Source: Amycolatopsis rubida (lineage in GTDB: Bacteria > Actinomycetota > Actinomycetes > Mycobacteriales > Pseudonocardiaceae). From it: DNA of 64,000 nt. The notes beneath the pieces were generated by a model. The model made no database searches, had not been told where the DNA came from, and was given only the letters and a program-made list of their open reading frames with translations. A program made the translations under genes and the position numbers. This document shows positions 34,861 through 44,600 of this stretch, one piece after another; the stretch's first letter is position 1, and each line of letters begins with the position of its first letter. Where the stretch lies: the NCBI RefSeq assembly GCF_900115345.1, contig NZ_FOWC01000003.1:434001-498000 (forward strand), in the 5' to 3' direction.

Positions 34861-36339
34861 GTGGACGAGCTTCCCATGCTGCTGGGCGTCGGAGCGCTGG
34901 TTCTGGTCGTCTCGGTGCTCGCGGTGCGGGTGTCCATCCGGCTCGGATTCCCCTCGCTGCTGCTGTATCTCGGGATCGGCGTCGTGCTCGGCGAAGCCGG
35001 GTTCGGCATCCGCTTCGACAATCCGGCGCTCACCCAGTCCCTCGGGCTCGCCGCGCTCGTCCTGATCCTCACCGAGGGCGGGCTCACCACGCGCTGGTCC
35101 GCGGTGAAACCCTCGCTGGGGCCCGGAATCCTGCTGTCCACACTGGCCGTGGTGATCAGCATCGCGGTCACCGGCGCGGCACTGCACTGGCTGCTCGGCC
35201 TCGACTGGCGGCTGGCCCTGCTGTGGGGCGCGGTCCTCGCGTCGACCGACGCCGCGGCGGTGTTCTCCGTGCTGCGCACGGCCGGGGTCGGCAAACGGCT
35301 CGTCGGCGCGCTGGAGCTGGAATCCGGCATCAACGACGCGCCCGCCTACATCGCGGTCGTCGTGCTCGCCTCCGGCGAGGCGGTGGACTGGTCGCTGCCG
35401 CTGCTGGTGGTCTACGAACTGCTCACCGGCCTCGCGCTCGGCCTCGCGTTCGGCTGGCTGGGCGCGCAGGCGCTGCGGCGGGCCGCGCTCCCGGCGACCG
35501 GCCTGTACCCGCTCGCCACGGTCGCGGTGTGCCTGCTCGCGTACTCCTCGGGACAGCTGGCGCACGCGTCCGGCCTGCTCGCCACCTACGTCGCCGGCCT
35601 GGTGCTGGGGAACTCCAAGCTGCCGCACCGCTCGGACACCCTGTCCTTCGCCGAAGGGCTCGGCTGGCTCGCGCAGATCGGCCTGTTCGTGCTGCTCGGC
35701 CTGTTCGCGTCGCCGACCCGGCTGCTCGAAGCGCTGATCCCGGGACTGGTCGCGGGCGCGGTGGTGCTGCTGCTCGCCCGGCCGCTCTCGGTGGTCCTGT
35801 CGCTGCTGCCGTTCCGTTTGCCGTGGCGGGAGCAGACGTTCCTGTCCTGGGCCGGATTGCGCGGTGCGGTGCCGATCGTGCTCGCGATGATCCCGCTGTC
35901 CGAAGGCGTGCCCGGCGCGCAACGGCTCGTGGACGCGGTTTTCGTGCTCGTCATCGTGCTCACCGTGCTGCAGGGCGCGACGCTCAGCCCGCTCGCGCGG
36001 ATCCTCGGACTGGCGAAGGCGACACAGGCGCACGAGATCGAGGTCGACGCCGCCCCGCTCGACGAACTCGGTGCGGAACTGCTGCAGGTGCGCATTCAGA
36101 AGGGGTCGAAGCTGCACGGCGTGTACCTGTCGGAGCTGCGGCTGCCCGCCGGGGCGACGGTCAGCCTCGTGGTCCGCGACGGGGCGGGCTTCACCCCGCA
36201 GAAAACGAGCCGCTTGCAGGTCGCCGACCAGCTTCTGGTGGTCACCACCGCCGCCGACCGGGACGCGACCGAACGGCGCATCCGGGCCGTCGACCGGGCC
36301 GGCCGCCTCGCCCGCTGGCACGGGGAATCCGGGGCCTGA
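34861..36339 (+). CDS. CPA1 K+ or Na+/H+ antiporter with C-terminal RCK_C domain
   Basis: A 492-residue antiporter of the NhaP2/CvrA type. About 12-13 membrane segments fill residues 5-385. The conserved ion-site motifs are ASTDAAAVFSVLRTAGVGKR near residue 122 and ELESGINDAPAYI near residue 150. A cytoplasmic RCK_C (TrkA_C) domain (about residues 400-475; LGAELLQVRIQKGSKLHGVY) suggests gating by a ligand or ion. The GTG start at 34861 follows GGAGGGAGG. It balances cytoplasmic pH and monovalent cations. A hairpin terminator follows the gene. Confidence 0.9.
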   Translation: MDELPMLLGVGALVLVVSVLAVRVSIRLGFPSLLLYLGIGVVLGEAGFGIRFDNPALTQSLGLAALVLILTEGGLTTRWSAVKPSLGPGILLSTLAVVISIAVTGAALHWLLGLDWRLALLWGAVLASTDAAAVFSVLRTAGVGKRLVGALELESGINDAPAYIAVVVLASGEAVDWSLPLLVVYELLTGLALGLAFGWLGAQALRRAALPATGLYPLATVAVCLLAYSSGQLAHASGLLATYVAGLVLGNSKLPHRSDTLSFAEGLGWLAQIGLFVLLGLFASPTRLLEALIPGLVAGAVVLLLARPLSVVLSLLPFRLPWREQTFLSWAGLRGAVPIVLAMIPLSEGVPGAQRLVDAVFVLVIVLTVLQGATLSPLARILGLAKATQAHEIEVDAAPLDELGAELLQVRIQKGSKLHGVYLSELRLPAGATVSLVVRDGAGFTPQKTSRLQVADQLLVVTTAADRDATERRIRAVDRAGRLARWHGESGA

Positions 36340-36373
36340 CCCTTCTGCCCTTTGTGGACACACCCGGTGACTG

Positions 36374-36394
36374 CCGTCTCAGATCACGAGACGG
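36374..36394 (+). terminator. terminator after the antiporter gene
   Basis: CCGTCTC (36374-36380) pairs with GAGACGG (36388-36394) around AGATCAC and is followed by GGCTGGTTT. It lies 35 bp after the antiporter stop and upstream of the next promoter. Confidence 0.5.
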
Positions 36395-36421
36395 GGCTGG
36401 TTTCGTCCGGGGGTTGTCCGC

Positions 36422-36427
36422 TATCTT
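36422..36427 (+). promoter_or_regulatory. -10 element for the SAM-riboswitch transcript
   Basis: TATCTT fits the TAnnnT consensus and lies nine bases before the first riboswitch helix. No convincing -35 is seen. Confidence 0.45.
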
Positions 36428-36435
36428 CGGTTCCA

Positions 36436-36555
36436 GGTCATGAGTGCCAGCGCGAAGCCCCGGCTCGCTGGCCGGCAACCCTCCTACCGCGGTGGGGTGC
36501 CCCGGGTGAGGACCAGGCCGGTCGCGCAGTGCGGCGGGCAAGCGCGGGCCCCTCG
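36436..36555 (+). promoter_or_regulatory. SAM-IV-type riboswitch
   Basis: GGTCATGAGTGCCAGCG, then GAAGCCCCGGCTCGCTGGCC, GGCAACCCTCC, CCGCGGTGGGGTGCCCCGGG and TGAGGACCAGGCC reproduce the actinobacterial SAM-IV (SAM-I-like core) order. GGTCAT...GGACC closes the P1-type helix, and GGCAACCCTCC is the conserved SAM-core segment. It lies just upstream of the class V aminotransferase gene, and SAM binding should lower its expression. A Pro-rich GC hairpin region (36540-36580) precedes the AGGAGG ribosome site. Confidence 0.88.
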
Positions 36556-36590
36556 CCGGGGGTCCCCCGGAACGCCGAGGAGGCACCGTC

Positions 36591-37922
36591 ATGACTCTCG
36601 CACTCGACCGGTCCACGGAAGCTGTTGGCACCGCTGTTCCCGCTGTCGCTGGTGCGGCGCTGCGGGTCCCGCTGGTGACGGGCGGCGACATCGGCTACGC
36701 CAACCTCGACCACGCGGCGAGCGCGCCGTGCCTGGACGCGGTGCGCTCGGCGGTCGACGAGTTTCTTCCCTGGTACGCCAGCGTGCATCGTGGCGCGGGC
36801 TTCGCTTCGCAGGTCTCGACGCGGCTGTACGAACGGACCCGGGACGTGGTGCGCCGGTTCGTGGACGCGCGCAGCGGCGACTCGGTGATCTTCACTCGCA
36901 ACACCACTGACGCGTTCAACCTGCTGGCAAAGGCGTTGCCGCGCAAGACTTCCGTGGTGGTGTTCGACAGCGAGCACCACGCGGCGCTGCTGCCGTGGCG
37001 GGGTCCGAACGTCCGGCGCGTGCAGCTGCCGCGGACCCGGCTCGCCGCAGTGTCCGTTGTGGACGAAGCGCTTGCGGAATGTCCGCAGGGGCCTCGGTTG
37101 GTGGTGGTCGCTGGTGCGTCCAATGTGACTGGCGAGCTGCTGCCGGTCGCCGAGATCGCCGCGGTGGCCCGGAACCACGGCGCCCGGGTGGCCCTTGACG
37201 CCGCGCAGCTCGCTCCGCATCGGCGGATTTCGTTGCGGGAGCTGGATGTCGACTACGTCGCGCTGTCCGGTCACAAGCTGTACGCGCCCTTCGGGGCTGG
37301 TGCGCTGATCGGGCGCGGCGACTGGTTGCGGGCCGCCGAGCCGTACCTCGCCGGTGGAGGCGCTACGAAGCTGGTGACCGAGGAGGCCGTGGTGTGGAAC
37401 AGCGGCGAGGAGCGGCACGAGGCCGGGTCGCCGAACACCGTTGGCGTGTATGCGCTTGGGGTGGCTTGCGAGCAGCTGGCGGCTCAGTGGGATGCCGTTG
37501 GCTCGCACGAGGCCGCTCTGCTGGAGCGGCTGCGCAAGGGGCTTGAAGGCTTGCCGGGGTTCGCTGAGCTGCGATTCTTCGACGCGCCGGTGGACCGGGT
37601 CGGCACGGTGAGCTTCGTCGTCGACGGATTCGAGCCCGGGTGGCTGGCCGCGGTGCTGTCGGCTGAGTACGGGATCGGCGTGCGGGACGGGGCGTTCTGC
37701 GCGCACGTGGCCGCCCGGCGGTTGATCCGCGAGGCCGGAAGCGAGGGCCAGCAGGCGGTTCGGGTGAGCCTCGGGCTGGGGAGCACTGAGGAGCACGTGG
37801 ACCGGCTGGTGCTGGCGCTGCGGCAGATCGTGGCCCGGGGAGCCCGGTGGGAGTACGCGAAGGCGGACGGGCGATGGGCGCCGGTGGGGGATACGCGGGA
37901 GCTGCCGCCGTTTTGCGCCTGA
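36591..37922 (+). CDS. class V aminotransferase / cysteine-desulfurase-like PLP enzyme
   Basis: A 443-residue fold-type I PLP enzyme. Features are YANLDHAASAPCLDAV near residue 36, IFTRNTTDAFNLLAK near residue 103, HHAALLPW with the PLP-stacking histidine, and VDYVALSGHKLYAPFGAGAL near residue 220, with the Schiff-base lysine. The desulfurase Cys loop is not obvious; FCAH near residue 365 is a candidate cysteine. Control by a SAM riboswitch suggests a role in sulfur or methionine metabolism, such as cysteine desulfuration or a C-S lyase. AGGAGG lies seven bases before ATG 36591. It is a single-gene unit. Confidence 0.88.
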   Translation: MTLALDRSTEAVGTAVPAVAGAALRVPLVTGGDIGYANLDHAASAPCLDAVRSAVDEFLPWYASVHRGAGFASQVSTRLYERTRDVVRRFVDARSGDSVIFTRNTTDAFNLLAKALPRKTSVVVFDSEHHAALLPWRGPNVRRVQLPRTRLAAVSVVDEALAECPQGPRLVVVAGASNVTGELLPVAEIAAVARNHGARVALDAAQLAPHRRISLRELDVDYVALSGHKLYAPFGAGALIGRGDWLRAAEPYLAGGGATKLVTEEAVVWNSGEERHEAGSPNTVGVYALGVACEQLAAQWDAVGSHEAALLERLRKGLEGLPGFAELRFFDAPVDRVGTVSFVVDGFEPGWLAAVLSAEYGIGVRDGAFCAHVAARRLIREAGSEGQQAVRVSLGLGSTEEHVDRLVLALRQIVARGARWEYAKADGRWAPVGDTRELPPFCA

Positions 37923-38410
37923 GGGCACTGGGGTGACGGTTCCGGTTTTGGGACTGGCTCGCCAGAAAACTTGACCACGACGCGGGATCGGCTCAACGGC
38001 GCGCCCGCCGCGGCGGCGGAGCCGACGCCATCAAACACTGCCGGTGCGCCAGGATGATCGCGTGCAGGTCATTCAGCAGGCCGCGTTCGGCGAGATGGCC
38101 GTTGAGGAGCGACCGGGCAGGTGAGTGAACGCGGCTCGGGCCGCGTCGGCCGGGGTGGGGACCGGGGTGTCGCAGCCGGCCAGGGCGGACTGCGGCACGT
38201 CGTGGATTTCCCGCGGTTCGGTGCGGGAGAGGCCTGTCAAGGGGCGCAGGTGCGCGCTGTCGGCTGGCCAGCGGGGGAGAGGTCGAAGGCGATCCCGGCC
38301 GCGGCGGGGATCTCGGCGGGCAGGGCAGCGAAGCGGTGTCCGGGGCGACTGAATTCGGGCCGGGGACTGCCGCTGTGACCTGCTCGGGCGCGGTTGTGGA
38401 CAATGGGGGT
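37923..38410 (-). pseudogene. 488-bp gap with a possible decayed minus-strand gene
   Basis: No intact gene is seen. On the minus strand, between about 38355 and 38000, successive protein-like stretches lie in different frames: FAALPAEIPAAAGIAFDLSP, then LTGLSRTEPREIHDVPQSAL with TPVPTPADAARAAFTHLPG, then LLNGHLAERGLLNDLHAIIL. This pattern of several frame changes without stops within each piece suggests a pseudogene of unknown family. Chance open frames in GC-rich DNA are the alternative. Confidence 0.35.
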
Positions 38411-39019
38411 GTGAGCACCGATCCTTCGCCGTCCGAACCCGAGGTCGAGCCGTCTGCGGAACCGCCCGAGCAGGACGCTGCCGACGAAGGCGCGCCGCTG
38501 CCCAAGCGGCGGGTCTGGGTGGTGTTCGCGGTCGCGGCGCTGCTGTGGGCGATCGACCTGATCACGAAGAACCTCGTCGTCGCCGACCTCGAGGGCAAGG
38601 AGCCGAAGCCGATCCTCGGCGGGCTGATCTACCTGCAGGTCATCCGCAACCCGGGTGCCGCGTTCTCGATGGCGACCGGCATGACGTGGGTGCTCGCGCT
38701 GGTCGCGATCGGCGTCGTGATCGCGATCGTGTGGATCTCGCGCAGGCTCCGCTCGGTCGGCTGGGCGATCGGCCTCGGGCTCGTGCTCGCCGGCGCGCTC
38801 GGCAACCTGACCGACCGGTTCTTCCGCGAGCCCGGACCGCTGCGCGGCCACGTCGTCGACTTCATCTCCGCGTTCGCGCCCAACGGCGAAGGCTTCGCGA
38901 TCTTCAACATCGCCGACTCCGCGATCTGCGTCGGCGGCGCGCTGATCGTGCTGCTGTCCCTGCTCGGCAAGGACTACGACGGCACCTCCAGCCGCGGCAA
39001 GAAGAAGGAATCCGCGTGA
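38411..39019 (+). CDS. lspA: lipoprotein signal peptidase LspA
   Basis: Inner-membrane aspartyl protease that removes signal peptides from diacylglyceryl-modified prolipoproteins. GTG 38411 gives 202 residues, the usual actinobacterial length; the first 35 or so form an acidic Pro/Glu-rich cytoplasmic extension. There are four membrane segments. Conserved motifs are [14 protein letters not shown] near residue 78, GNLTDRFF (catalytic Asp) near residue 135, and VVDFISAF with [11 protein letters not shown] (second catalytic Asp) near residues 152-178. It is coupled to rluD by a GTGA overlap. A plain ribosome site is not obvious. Confidence 0.93.
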   Translation: MSTDPSPSEPEVEPSAEPPEQDAADEGAPLPKRRVWVVFAVAALLWAIDLITKNLVVADLEGKEPKPILGGLIYLQVIRNPGAAFSMATGMTWVLALVAIGVVIAIVWISRRLRSVGWAIGLGLVLAGALGNLTDRFFREPGPLRGHVVDFISAFAPNGEGFAIFNIADSAICVGGALIVLLSLLGKDYDGTSSRGKKKESA

Positions 39020-39942
39020 GCGCGCGCATGCTGCCCGTCCCCGACGGGCTCGACGGGATGCGCGTCGACGCGGGGCTCGCCAAACTGCTCGGCCTGTCCC
39101 GCACCGCGGTCGCGGAGCTGGCGGCGGCGGGCGAGGTCCTGCTCGACGGTCATCCGGCGGGCAAATCGGACCGGCTGTCCGCGGGCGGACTGCTTGAGGT
39201 GACGTTGCCGGAACCCGAGCGTGCGGCGGAAATCGTCGCGGAGCCGGTCGAAGGCATGAAGATCCTGCACGATGACGACGACATCGTGGTGATTTCGAAA
39301 CCGGTCGGCGTCGCCGTGCACCCCAGCCCCGGCTGGACCGGCCCGACGGTCGTCGGCGGCCTGGCCGCGGCCGGGCTGCGCATCTCGACCTCGGGCGCGG
39401 CCGAACGGCAGGGCGTCGTGCACCGGCTCGACGCGGGCACCACCGGGGTGATGGTGGTGGCGAAGAGCGAGCACGCGTACACCGTGCTGAAGCGGGCGTT
39501 CAAGGAGCGGACCGTCGACAAGGGCTACCACGCCGTCGTGCAGGGCCACCCCGACCCGACGCGCGGCACCATCGACGCCCCGATCGACCGCCATCCGCGG
39601 CACGACTACAAGTTCGCGGTCGTCGCGGGCGGACGGCCGAGCGTCACGCACTACGAGGTAGTCGAGGCTTTCCGGGCGGCTTCGCTGGCGCACGTGAAGC
39701 TGGAAACCGGGCGTACGCACCAGATCCGCGTGCACTTCTCCGCGCTGCGCCACCCGTGCGCGGGCGACCTGACCTACGGGGCGGACCCGGTGCTGGCCAA
39801 GAAGCTCGGACTGACGCGGCAGTGGCTGCACGCGCGGACGCTGGGTTTCGCGCATCCCGCGGACGGCCGGTGGGTCGAGTTCGCGGCGGAGTACCCGGAC
39901 GATCTGGCCGGTGCGCTGGAGATCCTGCGCGACGGGAACTAG
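39016..39942 (+). CDS. RluD-type pseudouridine synthase
   Basis: Converts uridines to pseudouridine in 23S rRNA or similar RNA. The 308-residue protein has an N-terminal S4 RNA-binding domain (about residues 10-75; [20 protein letters not shown]) and the RluA-family catalytic domain. The active-site motif is [18 protein letters not shown] near residue 135, with the catalytic Asp. [20 protein letters not shown] near residue 230 is also characteristic. The lspA-rluD pair is common in bacteria. A half-copy of the palindromic repeat (ACTCACGAG, 39945-39953) follows the stop. Confidence 0.94.
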   Translation: MSARMLPVPDGLDGMRVDAGLAKLLGLSRTAVAELAAAGEVLLDGHPAGKSDRLSAGGLLEVTLPEPERAAEIVAEPVEGMKILHDDDDIVVISKPVGVAVHPSPGWTGPTVVGGLAAAGLRISTSGAAERQGVVHRLDAGTTGVMVVAKSEHAYTVLKRAFKERTVDKGYHAVVQGHPDPTRGTIDAPIDRHPRHDYKFAVVAGGRPSVTHYEVVEAFRAASLAHVKLETGRTHQIRVHFSALRHPCAGDLTYGADPVLAKKLGLTRQWLHARTLGFAHPADGRWVEFAAEYPDDLAGALEILRDGN

Positions 39943-39957
39943 GGACTCACGAGACAG

Positions 39958-41430
39958 CTAGCCGACGGCCCAGGTCAAGGTGCGCTCGTCCGGCTCGGGC
40001 CGCGGGCTCCAGCGCACCGAGACCACCCGCGTCGCGGCGGGAAGGACGTAGACGGTGTGCCCGCCGAGCGTCTCGCCCGGCTGCACGCCGATCTTGTGCG
40101 GCGGCCGGGACGTCAGCGAAACCGGGGCTTTCGCGACGGTCTCGCCGCTGTCGGTGACGAGTTCGAGGTAGTTGTCGGGCAGCGACGCGAACGGGATCGG
40201 CCCGCGATTGGTGATCTCGGTGTGCACGACGACCGCGCGCTCGCCGTCTTCGAGCCGGTAGCCTGCCGCGCCGAAGAGGAAGTCGGCGGGATCCTGGACC
40301 TCCAGCAGCTGCACGGAAAGCTGTTCCCCTTCGAGCCCCTGGGACTGCATCGTCTCGCCGATCCGGCCCTGCCTGGCAGGCGCGGCGGCGGGCCGGGGTT
40401 CGTCGCCGCGAGCCCAGGAAGCGGTCTGCGGGACGCCCCACGTGCTGACGACCGGATCCGGAGCCGGGTACGGCCCTGATGGTCCATTGCGGACATTCGC
40501 GCCGCCGGGCGGCATCCCCGGCTGCCCGGGACCGTACGCGCCGGAGACGCCCGGCCCGGCGGGGATCCCGTTCGGTCCGGGGGGATACGCGCCGGAAACC
40601 CCGGGAATCCCGGCCGGTCCGGGCGCGTACGCGCCCGAGGGTCCCGGCGCGGCGGGTCCGGGCATGCCCAGACCTGGCCCGGTTGCCGGGATCCCGGTCT
40701 GCGCGGGCGGATACGCGCCGGAGGTTCCGGGTCCGGGCATCCCGTGCTGCCCCTGGCTCGCGGGGGTTCCGGTTTGCGCGGGCGGGTACGCGCCGGAGGT
40801 TCCGGGGCCGGGCATGCCGTGCTGCCCCTGGCTTGCGGGGGTTCCGGTTTGCGCGGGCGGGTATGCGCCGGAGGTTCCGGGTCCGGGGATGCCGTGCTGC
40901 CCCGGCGGATGCGGGCCGGAGTGCCCCGGCGTCCCGGCCGATTCGGGGCCGGGGAGCCCGTCCGGTCCGGGCGGGTGCGGGCCGGAGCCTTGCGCGCCGG
41001 ACATTCCGCCCGGCATTCCCGACGCTCCGCCTCGAACGGGAACTCCCGCCGACGCCGGGCCGTTCGGCACCGGGGCGGAGGGCATGGCGCCCGGCGCCGC
41101 ACCCTGGCCGGAAGCCATCGGGCCCGGCGTCCCGCCCGGGTTCGGTCCGCCCGCCGCGGGGAACGGAGCCGACCCGGTCCCGGCCGGATACCCGCCCGCA
41201 GGCGGGCGCTGCCACGACGCCGGAGCCCCGGAGATCGCCGCGCGGAGACCGTTCGGGTCGCTTTCGACCCCGACCAGCAGCGGCAACCCGCTCCCGGACA
41301 GCGCGACCAGCCGGTACGCGACCTCCCGCGGGTCCATCCCGACCTTCGCCGCCAGCTCGTGCACAGCCCCCTTGCCCAGCTCGGCGAGCGCGGCGAGCAG
41401 GCGGATGTCGGCGGGATCGGTCACGGCCAC
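39958..41430 (-). CDS. collagen-like (Gly/Pro-rich) protein with N-terminal HTH-like and C-terminal Ig-like domains
   Basis: A 490-residue protein from GTG 41430 (GTG 41424 also possible). Residues 1-65 read as a small winged-helix segment (IRLLAALAELGKGAVHELAA, then KVGMDPREVAYRLVAL). Residues 70-330 are a low-complexity Gly/Pro region, with three near-identical 25-residue units of the type QHGMPGPGTSGAYPPAQTGT. Residues 365-490 form a beta-rich domain with VQLLEVQDPADFLFGAAGYR and VVVHTEITNRGPIPF, like DUF4352-type domains. No signal peptide is seen. The combination is unusual and no function is assigned. It is convergent with rluD, 15 bp apart. Confidence 0.75.
   Translation of the reverse strand: MAVTDPADIRLLAALAELGKGAVHELAAKVGMDPREVAYRLVALSGSGLPLLVGVESDPNGLRAAISGAPASWQRPPAGGYPAGTGSAPFPAAGGPNPGGTPGPMASGQGAAPGAMPSAPVPNGPASAGVPVRGGASGMPGGMSGAQGSGPHPPGPDGLPGPESAGTPGHSGPHPPGQHGIPGPGTSGAYPPAQTGTPASQGQHGMPGPGTSGAYPPAQTGTPASQGQHGMPGPGTSGAYPPAQTGIPATGPGLGMPGPAAPGPSGAYAPGPAGIPGVSGAYPPGPNGIPAGPGVSGAYGPGQPGMPPGGANVRNGPSGPYPAPDPVVSTWGVPQTASWARGDEPRPAAAPARQGRIGETMQSQGLEGEQLSVQLLEVQDPADFLFGAAGYRLEDGERAVVVHTEITNRGPIPFASLPDNYLELVTDSGETVAKAPVSLTSRPPHKIGVQPGETLGGHTVYVLPAATRVVSVRWSPRPEPDERTLTWAVG
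40667..40891. repeat. three tandem 75-bp units inside the collagen-like gene
   Basis: Units begin near 40667, 40742 and 40817, exactly 75 bp apart (for example CCGTGCTGCCCCTGGCT at 40742 and 40817). The first is more diverged. Each encodes 25 residues in frame, so copy-number change would not disrupt the protein. Confidence 0.75.
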
Positions 41431-41660
41431 TCCGGCAACGCTACCGCCTCGCCCGCCCGGCCCGGCCGCACCACGTGCCCGGCGTGCCCCGCCACCGCGA
41501 CGCCGGCGATCCGCGCGGTGCCGGGCGCACGGGTTCCACGCCCCGGCACGCCGGTACGGCCCGCCGGGGGACCGGCCGCCGAGGACGCGGGCGTGCGCAC
41601 CCCCGTCTCGATTAGGGTCGGCATCAGCACTCGCTCCGCCTACCCTGGGGGTCCACGCCG

Positions 41661-44600
41661 ATGACCGTCGTTTCCGATCTCGCCGACGAACTCGTCGAGG
41701 TGTCGTTCGACCACGAGCCGCTCGACGCCGCCATTCTCGGCATCCGGCCGGACGCGCCGGGGCTCGGCGATCCGTCGGCCGCGGCGGAGGCGGCGTTCCG
41801 CGGGAAGCTCGCCGGGATCCGGGAGCGGGCCCAGGCGATCGACCCGGCCGGGCTCGACGCCGTCGACCGCGTCACCCGCGACGTCCTGCTCAGCTCCATC
41901 GCCGGAAACCTCGACCGGATGGACAGCCGGGTCGTCGACTTCACCGTCACCGACCTGTTCGTCGGGCCCGCCTCCGGGCTGCTGTCCGCGCTGCCGATGA
42001 TCACCGTCACCGCGGAAACCGCGGCGGCGCATCTCGATCGGCTCCGCGAGATCCCGGAGTACCTCCGCGCCGTCGCGCACCGGCACCGCGACGGCATCGC
42101 CGAGGGGCTCCTGCCGATCGAACGCCTGGTCAAGGCCGCGATCGCGCATCTCGACCGCTACCTCGCCGAGCCCGAGAACGACCCGCTGCTGCGCCAGCCC
42201 GCCCCGGACGAGGAGTTCGCCGCGCGCCGCGAGCAGGTGCTCCGCGACGTCGCCCGGCCCGGCTTCCGCGAGTACCGCGACTTCCTTGCGGCCGAGGTCC
42301 TCCCGCACGGCCGGCCCGACGACAAGGCAGGCGTCTCCTGGCTCCCCGGCGGCGACGAGATCTACGCCCGCCTCGCCCGCGCCCACACCACCAGCGACCG
42401 CACCCCGCAGGAGCTGCACGACACCGGCCTCGCGGTGATCGCCGGCCAGGTCGAGCAGTACCAGGCGCTCGGCGAGCGCGTCTTCGGCACGCGCGAGCTG
42501 CCGGAGATCTTCGAGCGGCTGCGCACCGACCCGAAGCTCCGCTGGACGAGCGCCGAGGACCTCCTCGAAACCGCCCGCACGGCCATCTCCCGCGCCGCGG
42601 CCGAGGCGCCGAACTGGTTCGGCCACATCCCGCAGCACCCGTGGACCGTCGAGGCGGTGCCGGAGGATTCCGCGCCCGGAGCGCCGCCGGCGTACTACAT
42701 GCCGCCCGCCGCGGACGGGTCCCGCCCGGGCGTCTACTTCGCGAACACCTACCAGGCCGCCGAGCGGTTCCGGCACACCGCCGAGGTCATCGCGTTCCAC
42801 GAGGCGATCCCTGGCCACCACTTCCAGCTCAGCACCGCGCTCGGCCTCGCCGGCCTGCCGCTGCTGCGCCGCGTCGGCAACTTCACCGCGTACGCCGAGG
42901 GCTGGGGCCTCTACACCGAGCGCCTCGCCGAGGAGATGGGCCTGTACTCCGACGACGTGTCGCTGCTCGGCATGCTGACGATGGAGTCCATGCGGGCCGG
43001 CCGGCTGATCGTCGACACCGGCCTGCACGCGCTGGGCTGGAGCCGTCAGCAGGCGGTCGACTACCTGCTGGAGCACACGCCGATGGCGCAGGTCGAGATC
43101 GAGTCCGAGGTCGACCGGTACCTCGGTTACCCGGGCCAGGCGCTCGCGTACCTGGTGGGGCGGCTGGAAATCGAGCGGCTGCGCAAGCAGGCCGAACAGC
43201 GGCTCGGCAGCCGCTTCGACGTCAAGGCCTTCCACGACACGGTCCTCTCCGGCGGCTCCCTGCCGCTGTCGGTGCTGGACGCCGTGGTCACCGAGTGGGC
43301 GGCTGGCCACGGCGACACCGTCGCCGGCCTGGCGGACGAGCTGGTCGAGCTGAGCTTCGAGGCGGAACCTCTGGAGCGCACTGTCCTCGGGCTCCCCGGC
43401 GACCACACCAAACTCGCCGACCCGAGTCTCGCCGCGGCCGAGCGCCACCGGGCGGCGTACGCCGCGATCGCCGAGCGCGCGGACGCGCTCGACCCGGCCG
43501 GGCTGACCGCGTCCGAGGTCATCACCCGCGAGGTGGTGCGCACGCACGCCCGCGGCGCGATCGACACGATCGACTCGCGGCTGTCCGGGTTCGCGGTGAG
43601 CGACGGGTTCAGCTCGCCCGCGCTCAACCTCATGACCATTCTTCCCGCGCTGGCCCCGGACGACGCGGACAAGGCGCGCGACTACCTCACGAGGCTGGCG
43701 GCGATCGGCGGCTATCTCGACGCGGTGATCGAGGCGCAGCGGACGACTGTCGGGGACGGGTTCGCGCCGCCGGACTTCCTGGTGCGCATCGGGATCGAGT
43801 ACGTCGAGCGGTATCTGGCGAACGAAGACGGCGACCCGTTCCGCGTCACGCCGGCGGTCGAGGTCGAAGGCTTCGCCGCGGAGTGCGACCGGCTGCTCGC
43901 CGAGGTCGTGCGGCCCGCGTACCGCCGCTACCGCGACTTCCTCGCCGAGGACGTGCTGCCGGTGTCGAAGACCGGCAGCCAGCCGGGCATCGGCCACCTG
44001 CCGGGCGGGCTGGAGAAGTACCAGGGCCTGATCCGCGCGCACACCACCACCGACCGCACCGCGCAGGAGCTGCACGACACCGGTCTGCGGATGGGCGAAA
44101 AACTGGCCGAGGAGTACCGCGAGCTGGGCTCCCGCGTGTTCGGCACCGGGGACCTGCGGGAGATCTTCGACCGCCTCCGCACCGACCCGCGGCTGCGCTG
44201 GCGCGACGGCGAGGAGCTGCTGGCAGGCGCTCGCACCGCCATCGCCCGAGCGGAAACCGTTGCCCCGCAATGGTTCTCCCGGGTGCCGGACGCGAGGTGC
44301 GCGGTCGAGCCGGTCCCGGAGGCGGACGCGGCGAGCGGCACTATCGCCTACTACCTCCAGGCCGCGTTCGACGGTTCCCGTCCCGGCACGTACTACGCGA
44401 ACACTTATGCGGCGAGTTCGCGGCCGCGGTTCACCAGCGAGGGGATCGCGTTCCACGAAGCCGTTCCCGGGCACCACTTCCAGCTCACGTTCGCGCAGGA
44501 ACTCACCGATCTGCCGCTGCTGCGCCGGATCGCGCCGTTCAACGCCTACATCGAGGGCTGGGGCCTGTACGCGGAGCGCCTCGCCGACGAGATGGGCCTC

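Noticed and set aside
40667..40900. Tandem repeat as a CRISPR array
   Set aside because: Units are contiguous 75-mers without spacers and encode in-frame peptide repeats.
41431..41660. 69-codon minus-strand frame in the spacer before the DUF885 gene
   Set aside because: Low-complexity Gly/Pro/Arg composition, no ribosome site. The spacer otherwise shows nothing recognisable.
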